From positions 19,998,730 to 20,062,729 of the forward strand of contig CM032121.1 of NCBI GenBank assembly GCA_018894105.1: 64,000 nucleotides of DNA, written 5' to 3'. Positions 47,626-59,294 of this stretch are shown one piece after another. Source of the stretch: Jacaranda mimosifolia. Lineage: Eukaryota > Streptophyta > Magnoliopsida > Lamiales > Bignoniaceae. The translations under genes and the position numbers were made by a program. The notes beneath the pieces were generated by a model. It was not told the DNA's origin. It saw nothing but the letters and a program-made list of their open reading frames with translations, and made no database searches. Within the stretch, counting starts at the first letter, position 1. Every line of letters starts with the position of its first letter.

Positions 47626-49316
47626 TACAAGAAAAAGAAATTTAGCGATGAAATAATAAGTGATAATACATAAATTATCACTAATAATATAAAAATTGTC
47701 ACTGATAAGCGATAAAATAATAAATAATGGTATAAAAGTTGTCACTAATTATATATATTAAATGATAAAAAAAATTATTTTGTTCACATTAATGATTTTT
47801 ACAAACTAAATATATGGTGATGAGATTAGTTCATAAGTAATTATCATTGACAACTAGTGACACACCATTGGTGAAAACCTAATACAATGAAAATTTTGTC
47901 TTAAATTATAGTGACAATTTTTATTGTCACAAGGTGTCAGTGTACGGATGTCACTAATTACCAATAGCGACAATGAAAAACATTAGCTTTTGTCACTATT
48001 ATGGGTGTAAACGAATATTAAACGGATCGGATATACTGTTTCCATATTCGTATCCATTTAACTTTTTGAATATTTGGATACAAATGCGGATTTGACGGAT
48101 ATTTAAAAATAATATCCAAATTCGTATCCGTCGGATATCGGTCGGATTCGGATATATCCGTATTCAATTATAATTATTCAAATACATTCATATTTTATTA
48201 AACTTATCCATATTCGAATTATTGTTTTATATTCATATTCGATGATAATTATTTAGATATTCATTTACGAATATTCAAATACGTGAATCTATGAAGCTAT
48301 AGCAAATATATATTTTAATTAATAGAATGATCTATATAATTTCATTAAAATGCAAACAATCAAATAAATAATATAATTTTTAATTAATAATTGACTTTAT
48401 AATGGATTATTAGTACTTATTAATAATAATAATGGCATTTAAGTATATTAATTATAAAGTCAACCAACAATAATTATGTTGATTAACTTTATTTTTCAAT
48501 TTTTTCTCTATATTACAATATTTTTTTAAATTTATTCTTTTTTTCTTCCCAATTCTTCAATTATAATTTATATATATATATGGATTATGAGATTTTTATT
48601 GAAAAATATAAATAATATATTATTTAATAAATATATATTTGGATCGGATATTAAACGGATTGGATACGCATTTACCATATTCGTATCCATTTATAATCTA
48701 ATATCTACTAGTCGAATACAGATAATATCTATTTTAAACGGATGTGGATAAATTTTATATAAATGGATATGAATGCGAACGGTAAAAGAATTTTCGAATA
48801 TCCATTTACAGTCCTAGTCACTATTTAGTCGTATTGTGGCAATTTTTATGTCACTTAAAAGATATTATTAGTGCGAAATAAAAGTTATTGCCACTTAATA
48901 CATGTTATTAGTGATAATTTTTATATCGTTACTTTTTATTGTACTAGTATTACATTTTTTTTGTAGTGTGAAAATATTTTGTTTTGTCATTCTTATGACT
49001 TTTACGAATTAAATAGACAAAAATAGTGCTTGAAGTGTTACTATTAATAATTAGTAACACATGTGGTGGCAATATAGTGAGAATGAAAATCTCGTTACAA
49101 ATTATAGTGACTTAGGTTAACACTATAAGTGCGTCACTAATTTATCAATGGTGACAATTTAAAATATTAATTATTGCCACTGTTAAGTCATATTGCAACA
49201 AAATAAAAATTATTGTCACTTAAAAAAAATTATTAATGACAAGATAAAAATCATTGCTACTTAATATATGTCATTGATTAGAGATCATTTTTATATTATC
49301 ACTTGTTCTTTTGTAG
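47626..49316. mobile_element. MITE pair (tandem), related to 55835-56279
   Basis: Copy 1 (47626-48966) starts tacaagaaaaagaaatttag and ends ttttttttgtag; it is expanded by a nested hAT MITE. Copy 2 (48967-49316) lacks the left end and ends ttcttttgtag. Both share with 55835-56279 the series of agtgacaa / ttgtcact words in both orientations. The cta-caag / cttgtag-like ends suggest a CACTA-derived family, but no clear 3-bp duplication was found. Confidence 0.65.
48000..48816. mobile_element. Nested hAT MITE (817 bp) with 8-bp TSD
   Basis: Ends tatgggtgtaaacgaatatt and, reversed, taggactgtaaatggatatt, flanked by gtcactat on both sides (47992-47999 and 48817-48824). The inside is full of tattcgaatac/atccgtatcc words in both orientations. 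It interrupts MITE copy 1. No coding capacity. Confidence 0.88.
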
Positions 49317-49326
49317 GGTTATTATA

Positions 49327-50027
49327 TGTCGAAATCCAAGAGGATCTATTATAAAAACTATGAAATAACAGTAAAGTAATTCAATGAAACTTGACAATAA
49401 GATTTAACGTAGTTCAACAATGTGCCTAATCCACCCGACACAGAAAGAAATTTATTAATTTTAATCAAGGTAGCAAGTACAAGCTTTTGTCCCACAAATC
49501 TCACGAGAATACCTAACATCCTCGTTCTAAACTCCATTTTGAGAAAACTATCTCTAAAGCAATCTAGAAATCCTCGTGTTATGCCTGTCTCAATTTGTCC
49601 CGGAAGAAAACGCGTATTTATACCCCCAAAAAACACAAAACAGTCCATGGGCCTCGCGCTGAGGTGCGCATGTCCCATGCTCGAGCGTACGGAGCCTTTA
49701 TTTTTGGCCGATACATCCCGATCTTGGCAGTAAGGTCCACGCCAGGGCGCACAGGTTATCGTGCTCCCTGGCGCGCAAGACGTGCGCCAGGGAGAGCAAT
49801 CACAGACAGTCTTGCACTTAGGTGCGGCACTCCTCGTGCCAAGGTGCAAGTCGTGATCCTGTTGCCCATTTTCGCCTAGCCGTGCGCTTTAGCGTGCATC
49901 CTCGCACCTTGGCACGCGGCGTCCTACTAATGCGCGCTAGGGTGTGCTCTCTGCCCATTCCGACTGCTTCACTCCATTTCTTCTGTTCTTTGTCAATTTT
50001 ACCCCAAATTTGAAGACAAAATCAACA
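49327..50027 (-). repeat. Copia-B 3' LTR
   Basis: It starts tgtcgaaatcc and ends aaaatcaaca and matches 53924-54636 over its length. The middle (49640-49930) is rich in gcgc and ccagg words, which keeps several frames open (for example 49358-49849 minus and 49595-49879 plus); these are not genes. Confidence 0.88.
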
Positions 50028-50099
50028 ATTCTCCACCTTAACTTGAAATTCACCATCCATCTTCTTTGTCCCTGCCCCCAAGAGGGCCAGTCATCTAAT

Positions 50100-50640
50100 T
50101 TAGCAAATGTTAATTAAATCCAAGCAATGCTCAAATTTGATTCCTAGAATGGTCTTGGTTAGCATATATGCCAAATTATCCTTAGCCCCAACCTTGTCAA
50201 TCAAAATAACACCTTGAGACAACACATCCTGGACAAAGTGGTACCTCACATCTATGTGCTTCGTTCTCTCAAGAAATGTTTGATTCTTTGACAAGTGTAT
50301 GACACTCTGACTATCACAAAATACTTTAGTAATATCAAAAGTCATACCCATATCATCGATCAACCCCTTTAGCCAAATGCCTTCCTCGATGCCTTTAGTC
50401 AAAGCCATGTACTCAACTTCTGTTGTGGACAATGCAACTGATGACTGCAAAGTTGCCTTCCAGCTAACCGTACAAAACATATAGCCTATCATGGACCTTT
50501 TGCTCCAAATCTCCTGCATAATCCACATCCACATGGCCAATAATTCTAATAGTAGAATTCAATTGATTATATCTCAAACATCTATCTGCAGATCCTCTCA
50601 GATACCTCATGATCCATTTCATGGCCTACTAATGAGTCTT
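50100..50640 (-). pseudogene. Copia-B RNase H
   Basis: The minus-strand frame 50540-50100 reads 'CTVSWKATLQSSVALSTTE', 'VFCDSQSVIHLSKNQ', 'RTKHIDVRYHFVQD', 'KDNLAYMLTK' and 'CLDLINI', the copia RNase H domain up to its normal end just before the 3' LTR. The conserved D of DADYAGD (upstream near 50550) lies across a frame break. Only a 72-bp spacer separates the stop from the LTR. Confidence 0.87.
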
Positions 50641-50643
50641 TCA

Positions 50644-51600
50644 TTACTTGTGCATGTACCTACTCACAACACTGACTGCATGTGAAATGTTTGTCCTATT
50701 GCACACCATGGCGTACATCAAGCTACCCACTGCACTAGCATTCGGCACATTAGACATGTGCTTTACCTCCTTTTCAGTACTTGGTGATATATCTGATGAA
50801 AGCCTGAAATGAGCTGCAAGTGGCGTACTAACTAGCTTGGACTTATCCATCCTAAATCACTTAAGTACTTTCTCAATGTAATGTTGTTAAAACAAGTACA
50901 AAAATCCTGCCCGTCTGTCCTGAATGATCTCCATGCCCAATATCTTCTTTGCACTGCCCAAATCCTTCATCTCAAATTCTTCACTTAACTGAGCTTTTAA
51001 ATTGTTGATCTCATATATGTTTCTAGAGGTAATTAGCATATCATCAACATATAGCAACAAATATACGAGAAGGTCATCACTACAATTTTTATGATATACG
51101 CAGCAATTATAAATACTTCTAGTATATCCTATCTTGGTAATAAAAGCATCAAACCTTTTATACCACTGCCTAGGAGACTGCTTCAAGCCATATAAAGACT
51201 TCTTCAAGAGACATGCTTGATTTTCTTTCCCAGAAACAATGAATCCCTCCACTTGACTCATGTAGCTTTGCTCATCCAACTCACCATGTAGAAATGCTAT
51301 TTTCACATCTATCTGCTCCCGCTCCATATCAAATAGAGCTACCATGGCAAGTAGTACACAAATAGAAGTATATTTTACAACTGGGGAGAATACCTCATGG
51401 AAGTCAACTCCATCTCTCTAAGCAAAACCCTTAGCAACCAATCGCGTCTTGTGTCTAGTATCTTCAACCCCGGGAATGCCTTCCTTTTTCTTGTAGATCC
51501 ATTTGCAACCTACAATCTTCTGTCCTTTTGGTATATCAATCAACTCCCATGTGCTATTCTTGTGTAGAGACTTTATTGCCTTTTTGTATGAGACTAGATC
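50644..51600 (-). pseudogene. Copia-B reverse transcriptase
   Basis: The minus strand 51345-50887 carries 'DMEREQIDVKIAFLHGELDE', 'CLLKKSLYGLKQSPRQWYKR', then 'LLYVDDMLITS' with the intact YVDD catalytic motif, and 'EFEMKDLGSAKKILGMEI'. The next segment, 50850-50644, has 'VGSLMYAMVCNRTNISHAVSV'. Upstream, 51600-51350 holds the 'WKWIYKKKEG'-type region in a broken frame ('GVEDTRHKTRLVAKG'). Frame breaks near 50880 and 51350 and stops inactivate it. Confidence 0.88.
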
Positions 51601-51603
51601 GTC

Positions 51604-52740
51604 TCATACAAACTCCTCGGCTGAACTCAAAGCATAAGCAATTAGATTTGGATAAGCAAGTAACTGTGGTGGTTTGATCTTCCTCCTCTCCCTATCGTGA
51701 GCCAAGCAATAATTTTGTAGTAGTTCATTTTCTTGTTGCTGATTTGGTGATAATAAGCCTTCACTCGCATCATCTACCATCTTTTGTTTTCTCTTTGAAA
51801 CTTGTGGAGGATCAATATGAAACTCCACCTTCTCCTTAATGCCCTGTCGACCTCTTTTCTGCTGCTCCACCTTCTTCATCATAGTAGATTCATCAAATAT
51901 CACATCTCTATTGTAATCATCTTAGAGCCCCTGTCATCATTACACCACAAACGATAACCTTTGACTTCATCTGCATAGCATAGGAATATGCATTTCCTAG
52001 CCCTTGGCTTAAGCTTCCCATCCCAAACATGAGCATATGCTGGACACCCAAATACTTTCAGATTTGAGTAATCAGCAGGAGATCTGGACCAAACTTCCAT
52101 TGGTGTTTTGTAGTCCAAAGCAGTCGATAGTGACCTATTCACTAAATAACAAGCAGTATTAATCACTTCTGCCCAAAAATCCTTAGACAATCCGACATTA
52201 AAGAGCATGCATCTAGCTCTTTCCAAAATAGTCCTGTTCATCCATTCTGCAACTCTATTTTGCTGTGGTGTATTACAATTGTGTGATGCCTCACAATTCC
52301 TTCCTTATCGTAGAATTCCTGAAATCCTTATTGCAGAACTCCAATCCGATGTTAGTCTTCAAGCGCTTTATCTCCTTTCCTGTCTGATTCTCGATTAAAG
52401 TTTTATATTGCTTGAAGTTGACTAACACCTCGTCCTTTTGCTTCAGCATGTACACCTATAGTCTCCGTGAGAAGTCATCAATGAATGTCAGTATGTACCT
52501 AGCACCTCCATTTGAAGGAACCTAAGAAGGCCCTTAAAGATCTAAGTGAATGTAATCTAAAGTGCCCTTAGTCCTGTGAACTGCAGTTCCAAATTTCACC
52601 ATGTGTTGCTTGCTAAGCACACACTCCTCACAGAAATCTAACTTTCTAGTCTTCTCTCCACAAAGAAGACCTCGTTTGCTCAGTTCTAACATCCGTTTCT
52701 CACTCATATGCTCAAGCCGCATATTCCACAATCTCGTAGT
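51604..52740 (-). pseudogene. Copia-B integrase
   Basis: The minus strand has the GAG pre-integrase zinc region at 52731-52534 ('LEHMSEKRMLELSKRGLL', 'CEECVLSKQHMVKF'). The integrase core follows but is frame-broken between 52530 and 52250. Its end is 'RTILERARCMLFNVGLSKDF' and 'YKTPMEVWSRSPADYSNLKVFGC' (given by position 52235-52030). The copia C-terminal linker is at 51903-51604. The order matches copia (integrase before reverse transcriptase). Confidence 0.85.
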
Positions 52741-53966
52741 ATCATTAACTGATGAAGAAACAACTATAGTACTAGAAACTGTGTTGCTCTACTATATGTA
52801 AAGGCCATTCCGCTTGTCTCTTTTCATGATAAGCAATGCACCTTTGGAAACCCGCAAAACTCCATCTCGAGCTCTGTATTCACAATCATTATTGTCCAGA
52901 GTACCCAGCGATATCAAATTTTCTTCAGATCTGGAACATTACGCACATCTATTAAGGTCCTTACTATGCCATCATGCATTCTGATACAAACTAAGCCAAT
53001 TTCTACAACCCTGCAAGAAGCATCATTTTCATAAACACTTTACCACCATCATATTTTTTATAAGGGATAAACCAATCTTCTCGTGGGCATATGTGGTAGG
53101 AACAACTACTATCCAAAATCCATTCAAAGCTTAGTAAAGTTTCGACAACATTGAGAACAAGCCCACCATCAGACTCATCCTCAACATTTCCTACGGCACA
53201 TCCCGTTTCTGATTAGAAATTTCACTTGCATCCTTGGCATTTCCTCATTTCGGATAATTTCATTTTCAGTGCCCCTTTCTACCGTACCTAAAACACTTGT
53301 CACCATTTCTAGGCTTGGTTCGGGACTTCGATCAACCTCTATTCCTCTCTTTCTCTCAGTCTCCCTTTCGCCCAATCCTTCCCCACTTTCACCATCATTG
53401 CTGCTCAAGATATGTTTTCTCAATTCGTTGGAATTCAATGAGGCATTCACATCCTCTATTAAAATCATATCTCTCTCGTACATATAAGTAGTAACCAAGC
53501 GCTCAAAAGATTTTGACAGAGAACACAAGAGAATTAACGCTTGGTCTTCATCTTCAATTTTAACATCTTAATGTGTATAACCGCTGTTTCAAATACAACA
53601 ATTCATCAGGGACTTTGTCATATAGAGACTCTCCAACTTCTTCCACAAATCCGCTAGCGTACTTTCTGTGGTGACCTCACTCAATACGTTATCTACCAAT
53701 GATAACACCAGAGTATCGTAAGCCTTCACCATAAACCCATCCTTCTCTTCATCTATTGGCATCTCTAGTAAGGACTCTTTGCCCTTTAATGCTCTCTGTA
53801 CACCTTGTTGACACAGGAGGGCGTGAACCTTCACTTCCATAGCCCAAAGTCGTTCTTCCCATCGAATTTCTCTACCTTGTACTTCATAGCTGACATCTGA
53901 TCCAGCCTTCTCTGATACCAATTTGTTGAAACCCTGGGAAGATCTATTATGAAAACTATGAAACAA
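52741..53966 (-). pseudogene. Copia-B gag and protease region
   Basis: From 53966 the minus strand encodes a copia gag: 'EVQGREIRWEERLWAMEVKV', 'RALKGKESLLEMP', 'STLADLWKKLESLYMTKSL' (UBN2-type), then in another frame 'SFERLVTTYMYERDMILIED' and 'SNELRKHI' at 53520-53400. A Cys-rich end near 53190 may be the zinc knuckle. The first codons overlap the LTR end. The protease (53150-52750, expected DTG) is not clearly readable; 'ILDSSCSYHMCP'-like sequence near 53110-53080 matches the copia 'WILDSGCSYHM' protease segment. Confidence 0.8.
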
Positions 53967-54636
53967 CAGTAAAGTAATTTAATGAAACTTGACAACAAGA
54001 TTAAATGTGGTTCGACGATGTGCCTAATCTACCCAACAAAGAAAGAAATTTATTGATTTCAATCAAGGTAGCAAGTACAAACTTTTGTCCCACAAATCTC
54101 ACGAGAACACCTAACACCCCCATTCTAAACTTCATTTTGAGAAAACTATTACTAAAGTAGTCTAGAAACCCTCGTGTTATGTCTATCTCAATTTGTCGTG
54201 AAAGAAAACTTGTATTTATACCACAAAAAACAAAAAATGGCCCATGGGCTTCACGTCGTGCACAGTGCACACATGGCCCGCACCCTAGCGCACAGAGCCC
54301 TTATTTTTGGCCAAGACGTCCAGATCTTGGCAATAAGGTACGCGCTAGGGCACAAGCTGCACGCACAGCTTGCACCCTGGTGTGGCGTGACAGGTTACCG
54401 CGCGCCAAGACTTGCACCAGGGCACGCGATCACAGAAAATCTTACGCCCGGGCGCAGCACTCCTTACGCCCAGGTGCAAGTTGCTAGCCTATTGCCCATT
54501 TTCACCTGGTCGTGCGCCTTGGCGGGCACATCCTCATGCCTCGGTGAACGACATCCTGCCAACGCACGCCGGGGTGTGTTCTTGTACCCATTTCGACCGC
54601 TTCACTCCATTTCTTCAAGGAAAAATCAATCTAACA
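53924..54636 (-). repeat. Copia-B 5' LTR
   Basis: It begins tgttgaaaccctgggaagat and ends aatcaatctaaca and pairs with 49327-50027. The GC-rich middle (54240-54560) again opens several frames (54174-54656 plus, the longest 160 codons), not considered genes. Confidence 0.88.
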
Positions 54637-54639
54637 AAA

Positions 54640-54752
54640 TAAATTTTTATTATTAACTTAATGTACATAATTAATGATAAATTAAAAGTTATTGTTGCTT
54701 AATATTTATTGTGGACGATATATTGTATATTATACTTTATATTTTTTTGTAG
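54640..54752. repeat. Truncated MITE right end
   Basis: This 110-bp piece, with attaaaagttattgttgctta and the end atttttttgtag, resembles the right end of the 47626-49316 / 55835-56279 MITE family. It flanks the copia element. Confidence 0.55.
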
Positions 54753-54834
54753 TTATTAATGACAATGATATGAAGTGATGATTGAGAATAGATGTTTTTA
54801 TATATGGAGTTTGAAGACGTAAAGTGAGAAAACA

Positions 54835-55035
54835 TTAATCGTAAAAGAAACTGTAACAGCAAATTAAGTTTGTAGGACTATGACGATGTTGATGGTGATA
54901 AGTGACGACATCGATGATGATTGGCCTATCATCCGTAGCTTCCATGAAAGTCACCTGATCATCATTTTCGTACATACTCCACAGTTCCACACCACCACTG
55001 TCTAAGATATTCAATATACGCCTAAAAAATGCAAT
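54835..55035 (-). pseudogene. Unidentified exon-like open stretch
   Basis: After a possible splice acceptor (cattttttag at 55035-55026 on the minus strand) about 60 codons remain open: 'RILNILDSGGVELWSMYEND', 'DQVTFMEATDDRPIIIDVV', then a His-rich end and a stop at 54837-54835. Codon use looks gene-like compared with the surroundings, but I do not recognise the protein and no upstream exon was found. It could equally be chance. Confidence 0.25.
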
Positions 55036-55298
55036 GTGTATATATATATATATGTATATATATAATATTTTATATATTAAGGCTCCAACCAATGATAATC
55101 TAATTGAATTAACTATTAACTTCCCACCTAAAAGTCATGGATTTGAATTTACTTGTAATAGTGGATTAGTGAATCAGTCACCTTTGTGGTGAAGAGGTTT
55201 TAAATTGACTATGAATGCGATTACAATGATAGTAGTTATGACTCAAATCATATATTCTATAATGGTGGAAGACTTCTATTGTCATGTCTAAGAAAGAT

Positions 55299-55590
55299 TG
55301 CTATGTTGGTTGTGCCTGTGAATCCTCTCCTGCTTTTCTCATTAAATAAATAATATATATATATATATAAAGGTCTTGATCGGAGCAAAATAAATTAAAG
55401 ATACGAAAAATAGAAAGAAAAGGGCAAATAAAAGATTATTTGCTATGTTGGTTGCGCCTACGAACCCTTTCCTGCTTTTCTCAATAAATAAATAATATGT
55501 ATATATATATATATATATATTAAGGCCTTCATCGGAGCAAAATAAATTAAAGATAGGAAAAATAGAAAGAAAAGGGTAAATAAAAGATGA
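55299..55590. repeat. Tandem duplication, about 145-bp unit, two copies
   Basis: tgctatgttggttg(t/c)gcct... to ...agggcaaataaaagat occurs at 55299-55440 and again directly at 55441-55590, with differences in the (ta)n length and about 10 substitutions. Confidence 0.88.
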
Positions 55591-55834
55591 TGGACACTCA
55601 AGTCGACCACATAAAAGACCGTGATAGATCCTCTTAATGATTCAGTGTTGGACTTTGGCCCTCATTAATTATAATATATATAATAGCACGTCCGCGCAGA
55701 AATATGAATGTCCGTATAGAGTTGTTCGTAGAGATGGCAGGGGCCAAAGGTTCAGATTTGGAGTTCAGAATATATAGCGTAGCCAGTAACTAGTTACTAT
55801 GTCAACGCTTATAAGTGCACGTATATTTCATATA

Positions 55835-56279
55835 TACAAGAAAAGAAAAATAAGTGACAAAATAGTAAGTGAACGCAAAATTGTCACTGAGTATGTACAT
55901 TATGTGGCAAAAAAATTAGTTTTGTCTTCTTAATGATTTTTACAAATTAAATAGTGACAAGAATAATATTAAAAGTTATCACTATAGACAATTAGTGACA
56001 CACTTATAGTGATAATGAAAATTTTGTCACAAATTATAGTGACAATTTTTATTGTCACTAAGTTGTCACTATAGATGTGTCACTAATTGTTAATGGTGAC
56101 AACTTAAAACATTAATTTTTATCACTATTAAGCATGTTGTGATAAAATAAAAATTCTTTTTATTTAAAAATTATTATTAGTGACAAAGTAAAAGCTATTG
56201 TCACTCAATGTATGTTATTAGTGACAACTTTTACTTTGTCATTGATTATTTTGTCACTAATATTATATTTTTTTTGTAG
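55835..56279. mobile_element. MITE (445 bp), same family as 47626-49316
   Basis: It starts tacaagaaaagaaaaataag, ends ttttttttgtag, and is filled with agtgacaa / ttgtcact in both orientations, giving a nearly self-complementary sequence. The repeated words are about 20-40 bp apart. No coding capacity. Confidence 0.7.
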
Positions 56280-57027
56280 TTATGTTTATTTAATATAATC
56301 CCATAAAGTGTTGTCTGCAACATTAACTTACATTTATTTATATTCATCGCCAATGAGACAAAGACAACAGTAATTAATAAGATATTAAGGAACGGTGTGA
56401 AAATTATCATAGTTATATATATTAAAAACGATAAAAATAATTATTTTGTTGAGTTAAATAGTAATAGAAAAATCTATTTTGTCACAGTTTACAATAATTT
56501 TCAGTATTACAAATGTTTGGTGATAAAAAATTTATCACAATAATAATTTTCATAACTTAGGAAACATGACCTGAGACACTTCTTGTTTCCTAGATCTGTT
56601 GCAGGATTGTATATTTCATGTTTATAGTTCATCATAATTGTTTTTTTTTTCTTTTTCTTATGGAAAATTAAAGTAGTGTAGAACCAATTTTACTTATATC
56701 GAGATTAACTTATTTCATTTTTCATGGGTTTGGTACATATAGTTAAAAGCACGAGTCTTATTTTTTTATATATGATATTGAAGAACTGGATTATTAGCTA
56801 GATTCTCGTTTTGATCGCTAACTATAACATTAATTGAACAAAACTAGATCATACGAAAATCTAAATCTATATCCTACCTTTGACAGATCATATGCTTGCT
56901 TAGTGATGGTAAAAATGACCAAACAAATCGAAGTCAATGGTCTAACTAAATTCTATGTTTTAGACTGAATAATTAGTCTCCTCCAACTACGTCGAAAACG
57001 AAAATTCAAATTATTAAAATACTTGGA

Positions 57028-57059
<32 letters not shown>

Positions 57060-57200
57060 GCATGTATGTGAATTAGAATGCATGTAAGGAGGCTTCACAA
57101 ATGTTAAATATTAAGGGTTGTAGGAAAGAACTTGGAGGAAAGGTAAGACGGTTGGCAAATTAACATCAAGAGGTTAAGTGGGGCTCCGTCCAACCTAAAA
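56280..57200. other. Intergenic, MITE-like remnants
   Basis: 56330-56590 has more decayed gtcac/gtgac words of the same MITE family. A (ta)n(tgta)n microsatellite is at 57031-57066. No gene was seen. Confidence 0.45.
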
Positions 57201-57214
57201 CAGTTGGTTTAGGA

Positions 57215-57410
57215 GAAAAGGCGGAGAGAGAGAGACAGAGAGAGGGTCAGGGGGACACAGGAACATCACGTGGGGCGTGACCCACCAGTCCCCTCAAAGT
57301 TGGGGCATCTCACGCGGCCATCACGCCTTTCACCATTATCCCATCCCATATAATTTCTCTCTTTTTCTCTTATATTCAACGAAATGAAATGAAATGAAAT
57401 GCAGTTGCAG
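57215..57410 (+). promoter_or_regulatory. Promoter-like segment without a recognised gene
   Basis: A GC-richer island with a (ga)n tract (57224-57244), an ABRE/G-box core cacgtgg (57267-57273), the repeated word tcacg(c/t), a TATA-like tataattt (57349-57356) followed by a pyrimidine-rich leader and gaaat repeats (57380-57400). Such a layout is common just upstream of plant transcription starts, but no open frame follows; a retroelement starts at 57651. Confidence 0.3.
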
Positions 57411-57650
57411 CTGCATTTGCATTGTGATTAGGAGGAATTTTTCATCCCTCCCTTGTATCCTAGTCTTTAACATTAGTGGCTTTATTTATTTGTTTGTTTT
57501 TCTTTCCGGTATCATTTTTGGTTATGGAGTACTTGATTAGTATTAATATTGAATCAAATAAAAGCTCGTGTTAATTGTAAATATCACCGTGGAAAAAGGA
57601 ACGAATTTGTATAATTTGGACGATATCAAATAAGATATTTGTACATTTAA

Positions 57651-58995
57651 TGTTGGGTTGTACCTCAAAAATTATAAATCAATAGGATTTGGTATCCTAG
57701 TTAGTTAGGATTGGTGTTTTAGTTTGGCCCAAATTTAATTTGATCCTTAGAGATTAAGTTTGACTACAATTTTGTTTTGATTTTTATCCTATCATATTAT
57801 TTCTATAAATAGAAGCGTTCCCCAGTTATTCAAAATAACCACTTGGATGGAACTTATAGAGATACTTTTTAATATCCTAGTTGTACCTCTTTCAAATTAG
57901 TAATAAATATCCTACCACTTATGATCTATGGATATAGCTTGGGTTTAGGTGAACCATGTAAATTCTTGTGTTGTTTATCTATTGTTCTCAAATTTCTGTT
58001 GCTAGTTTCTTAACATACTGGTATCAGAGCCCAAGGTAATTGTTCATTGATCTATGATCCTAGGGGTGGCATTGTGGATGGCATTCATAAATACAAATTG
58101 AGAAGTTGGGTTGAGAGACTTATTTTTATTCATGTAAAGCAAGAGTAATGATCAAGAGTTGTGTAGATTCAGTTGCCTACAAATTGATCCACTGAGAAAG
58201 TCATCATGAAGACAACTGTAGATATTGGATTGCACCTTCCTAATTGTTGCCTCGAATTTTTGAATAGGTGGAGACTTTCTGAAAGAAGAGTTTCACAAGT
58301 ATGTTTTTGACCAAACATGTCACACGTTGTTAGCATGATGAGTTGATCTTTAGGTTATCCTAAAGGAACATTAGGAAGTTGTTAGGTGTTTGAAGTGATT
58401 AAAGGGATACCACAAATCCAAAGGTCCTATATGACATTTTAGGGAGTTCATTTGAAGATAGAAATGCTAAAGTGGTGGCCATTCAAGGTAATTTCACCGA
58501 TTGGATTACAAAGATTGTTCCAGTAAGGGGCCTCTTGGAGAGATGAAGAGATAGTTTACTATATGTTGAGGTATTGTTTTGTAATTTTGACTTTTGAGGC
58601 AAGGTTGAGATTTGTTATGTTATGTCTCAAAAGTCATAGACCAATAAAACTTAATATTTTAATTGGTTGGAATTTGTGTTCCAATTTGGTTATAATTTGA
58701 TCATTTCATCCTTAGATATCAAGTTTGGCTGGGACTGTGTTGATTATTATCTCATCTTGTTATTTCTCTATAAATAAGAGTGTTCCTCAATTATTTGGAA
58801 TAACCACATACCCAGACAAAACTTATACATGGAGATACTTTAATTGAAATATTTTAGCTGTACTTCTTTCAAAGTAGTAATGAAAATTCCACCACTTATG
58901 GCCTATGAATGTATTCTTAATTGGATGAACTATGTAAATTCTTGTGTTGTTTATTTCATATTTCCAATCCACCAATCACTAATTATAGACCAACA
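57651..58995 (+). mobile_element. Miniature LTR retrotransposon (TRIM-like)
   Basis: Two direct repeats, 57651-58015 (365 bp, tgttgggttg...taaca) and 58613-58995 (383 bp, tgttatgtta...caaca), flank only about 600 bp. The first is followed 3 bp later by tggtatcagagc (58019), the initiator-tRNA(Met) primer site. The second is preceded by a purine-rich gaggcaaggttgagatt. There is no coding domain, so it fits a TRIM or a deleted copia element. Shared internal words include tctataaata, tgtaaattcttgtgttgttt and ccaccacttatg. The flanks (tttaa, attga) do not match. Confidence 0.8.
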
Positions 58996-59294
58996 ATTGA
59001 AAGAAATTCGAACGACAAAAAGGACTACATGTAAAATGAATTGTTTATAAACAAATCCCTTCACTATATATTACTTTTAATGAAATAATTACGATATACA
59101 ATTATTACACATAATGATAAAACTAAAGAAAAAAACATGATTAGTAATTTTCTAGTTTCTATAAAATTAGCTGAACTTATCTTTTCAGTACAAGCCCTTA
59201 ACCGAATAAAAAATAGGGTTGTGGGAGTGGATATAGTTCCATACAAAATATTCCATATGTACTGCGATGTTTTTTTCTTTTTCTAAGGGCTAAA

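Larger units (their letters stand above)
49327..54636 (-). mobile_element. Full-length Ty1/copia retrotransposon, degenerate (family B)
   Basis: LTRs 49327-50027 (3', 701 bp) and 53924-54636 (5', 713 bp) bound a 3.9-kb interior. On the minus strand the 5' LTR ends ...tttcaaca and is followed by aattggtatcagag, the initiator-tRNA(Met) primer site (53920-53909). A purine-rich aaggtggagaat precedes the 3' LTR at 50028. The order gag, integrase, reverse transcriptase, RNase H is copia-type. Flanks (ttata and aaata) do not match exactly, and the LTRs differ visibly, so it is old. The LTRs hold an unusual GC-rich middle. Confidence 0.9.

Noticed and set aside
49358..50013. Frames of up to 163 codons
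   Set aside because: They lie inside the copia-B LTR, whose GC-rich middle lacks stops; the paired LTR shows different frames.
54174..54656. 160-codon plus-strand frame
   Set aside because: Inside the copia-B 5' LTR and not conserved in the other LTR.
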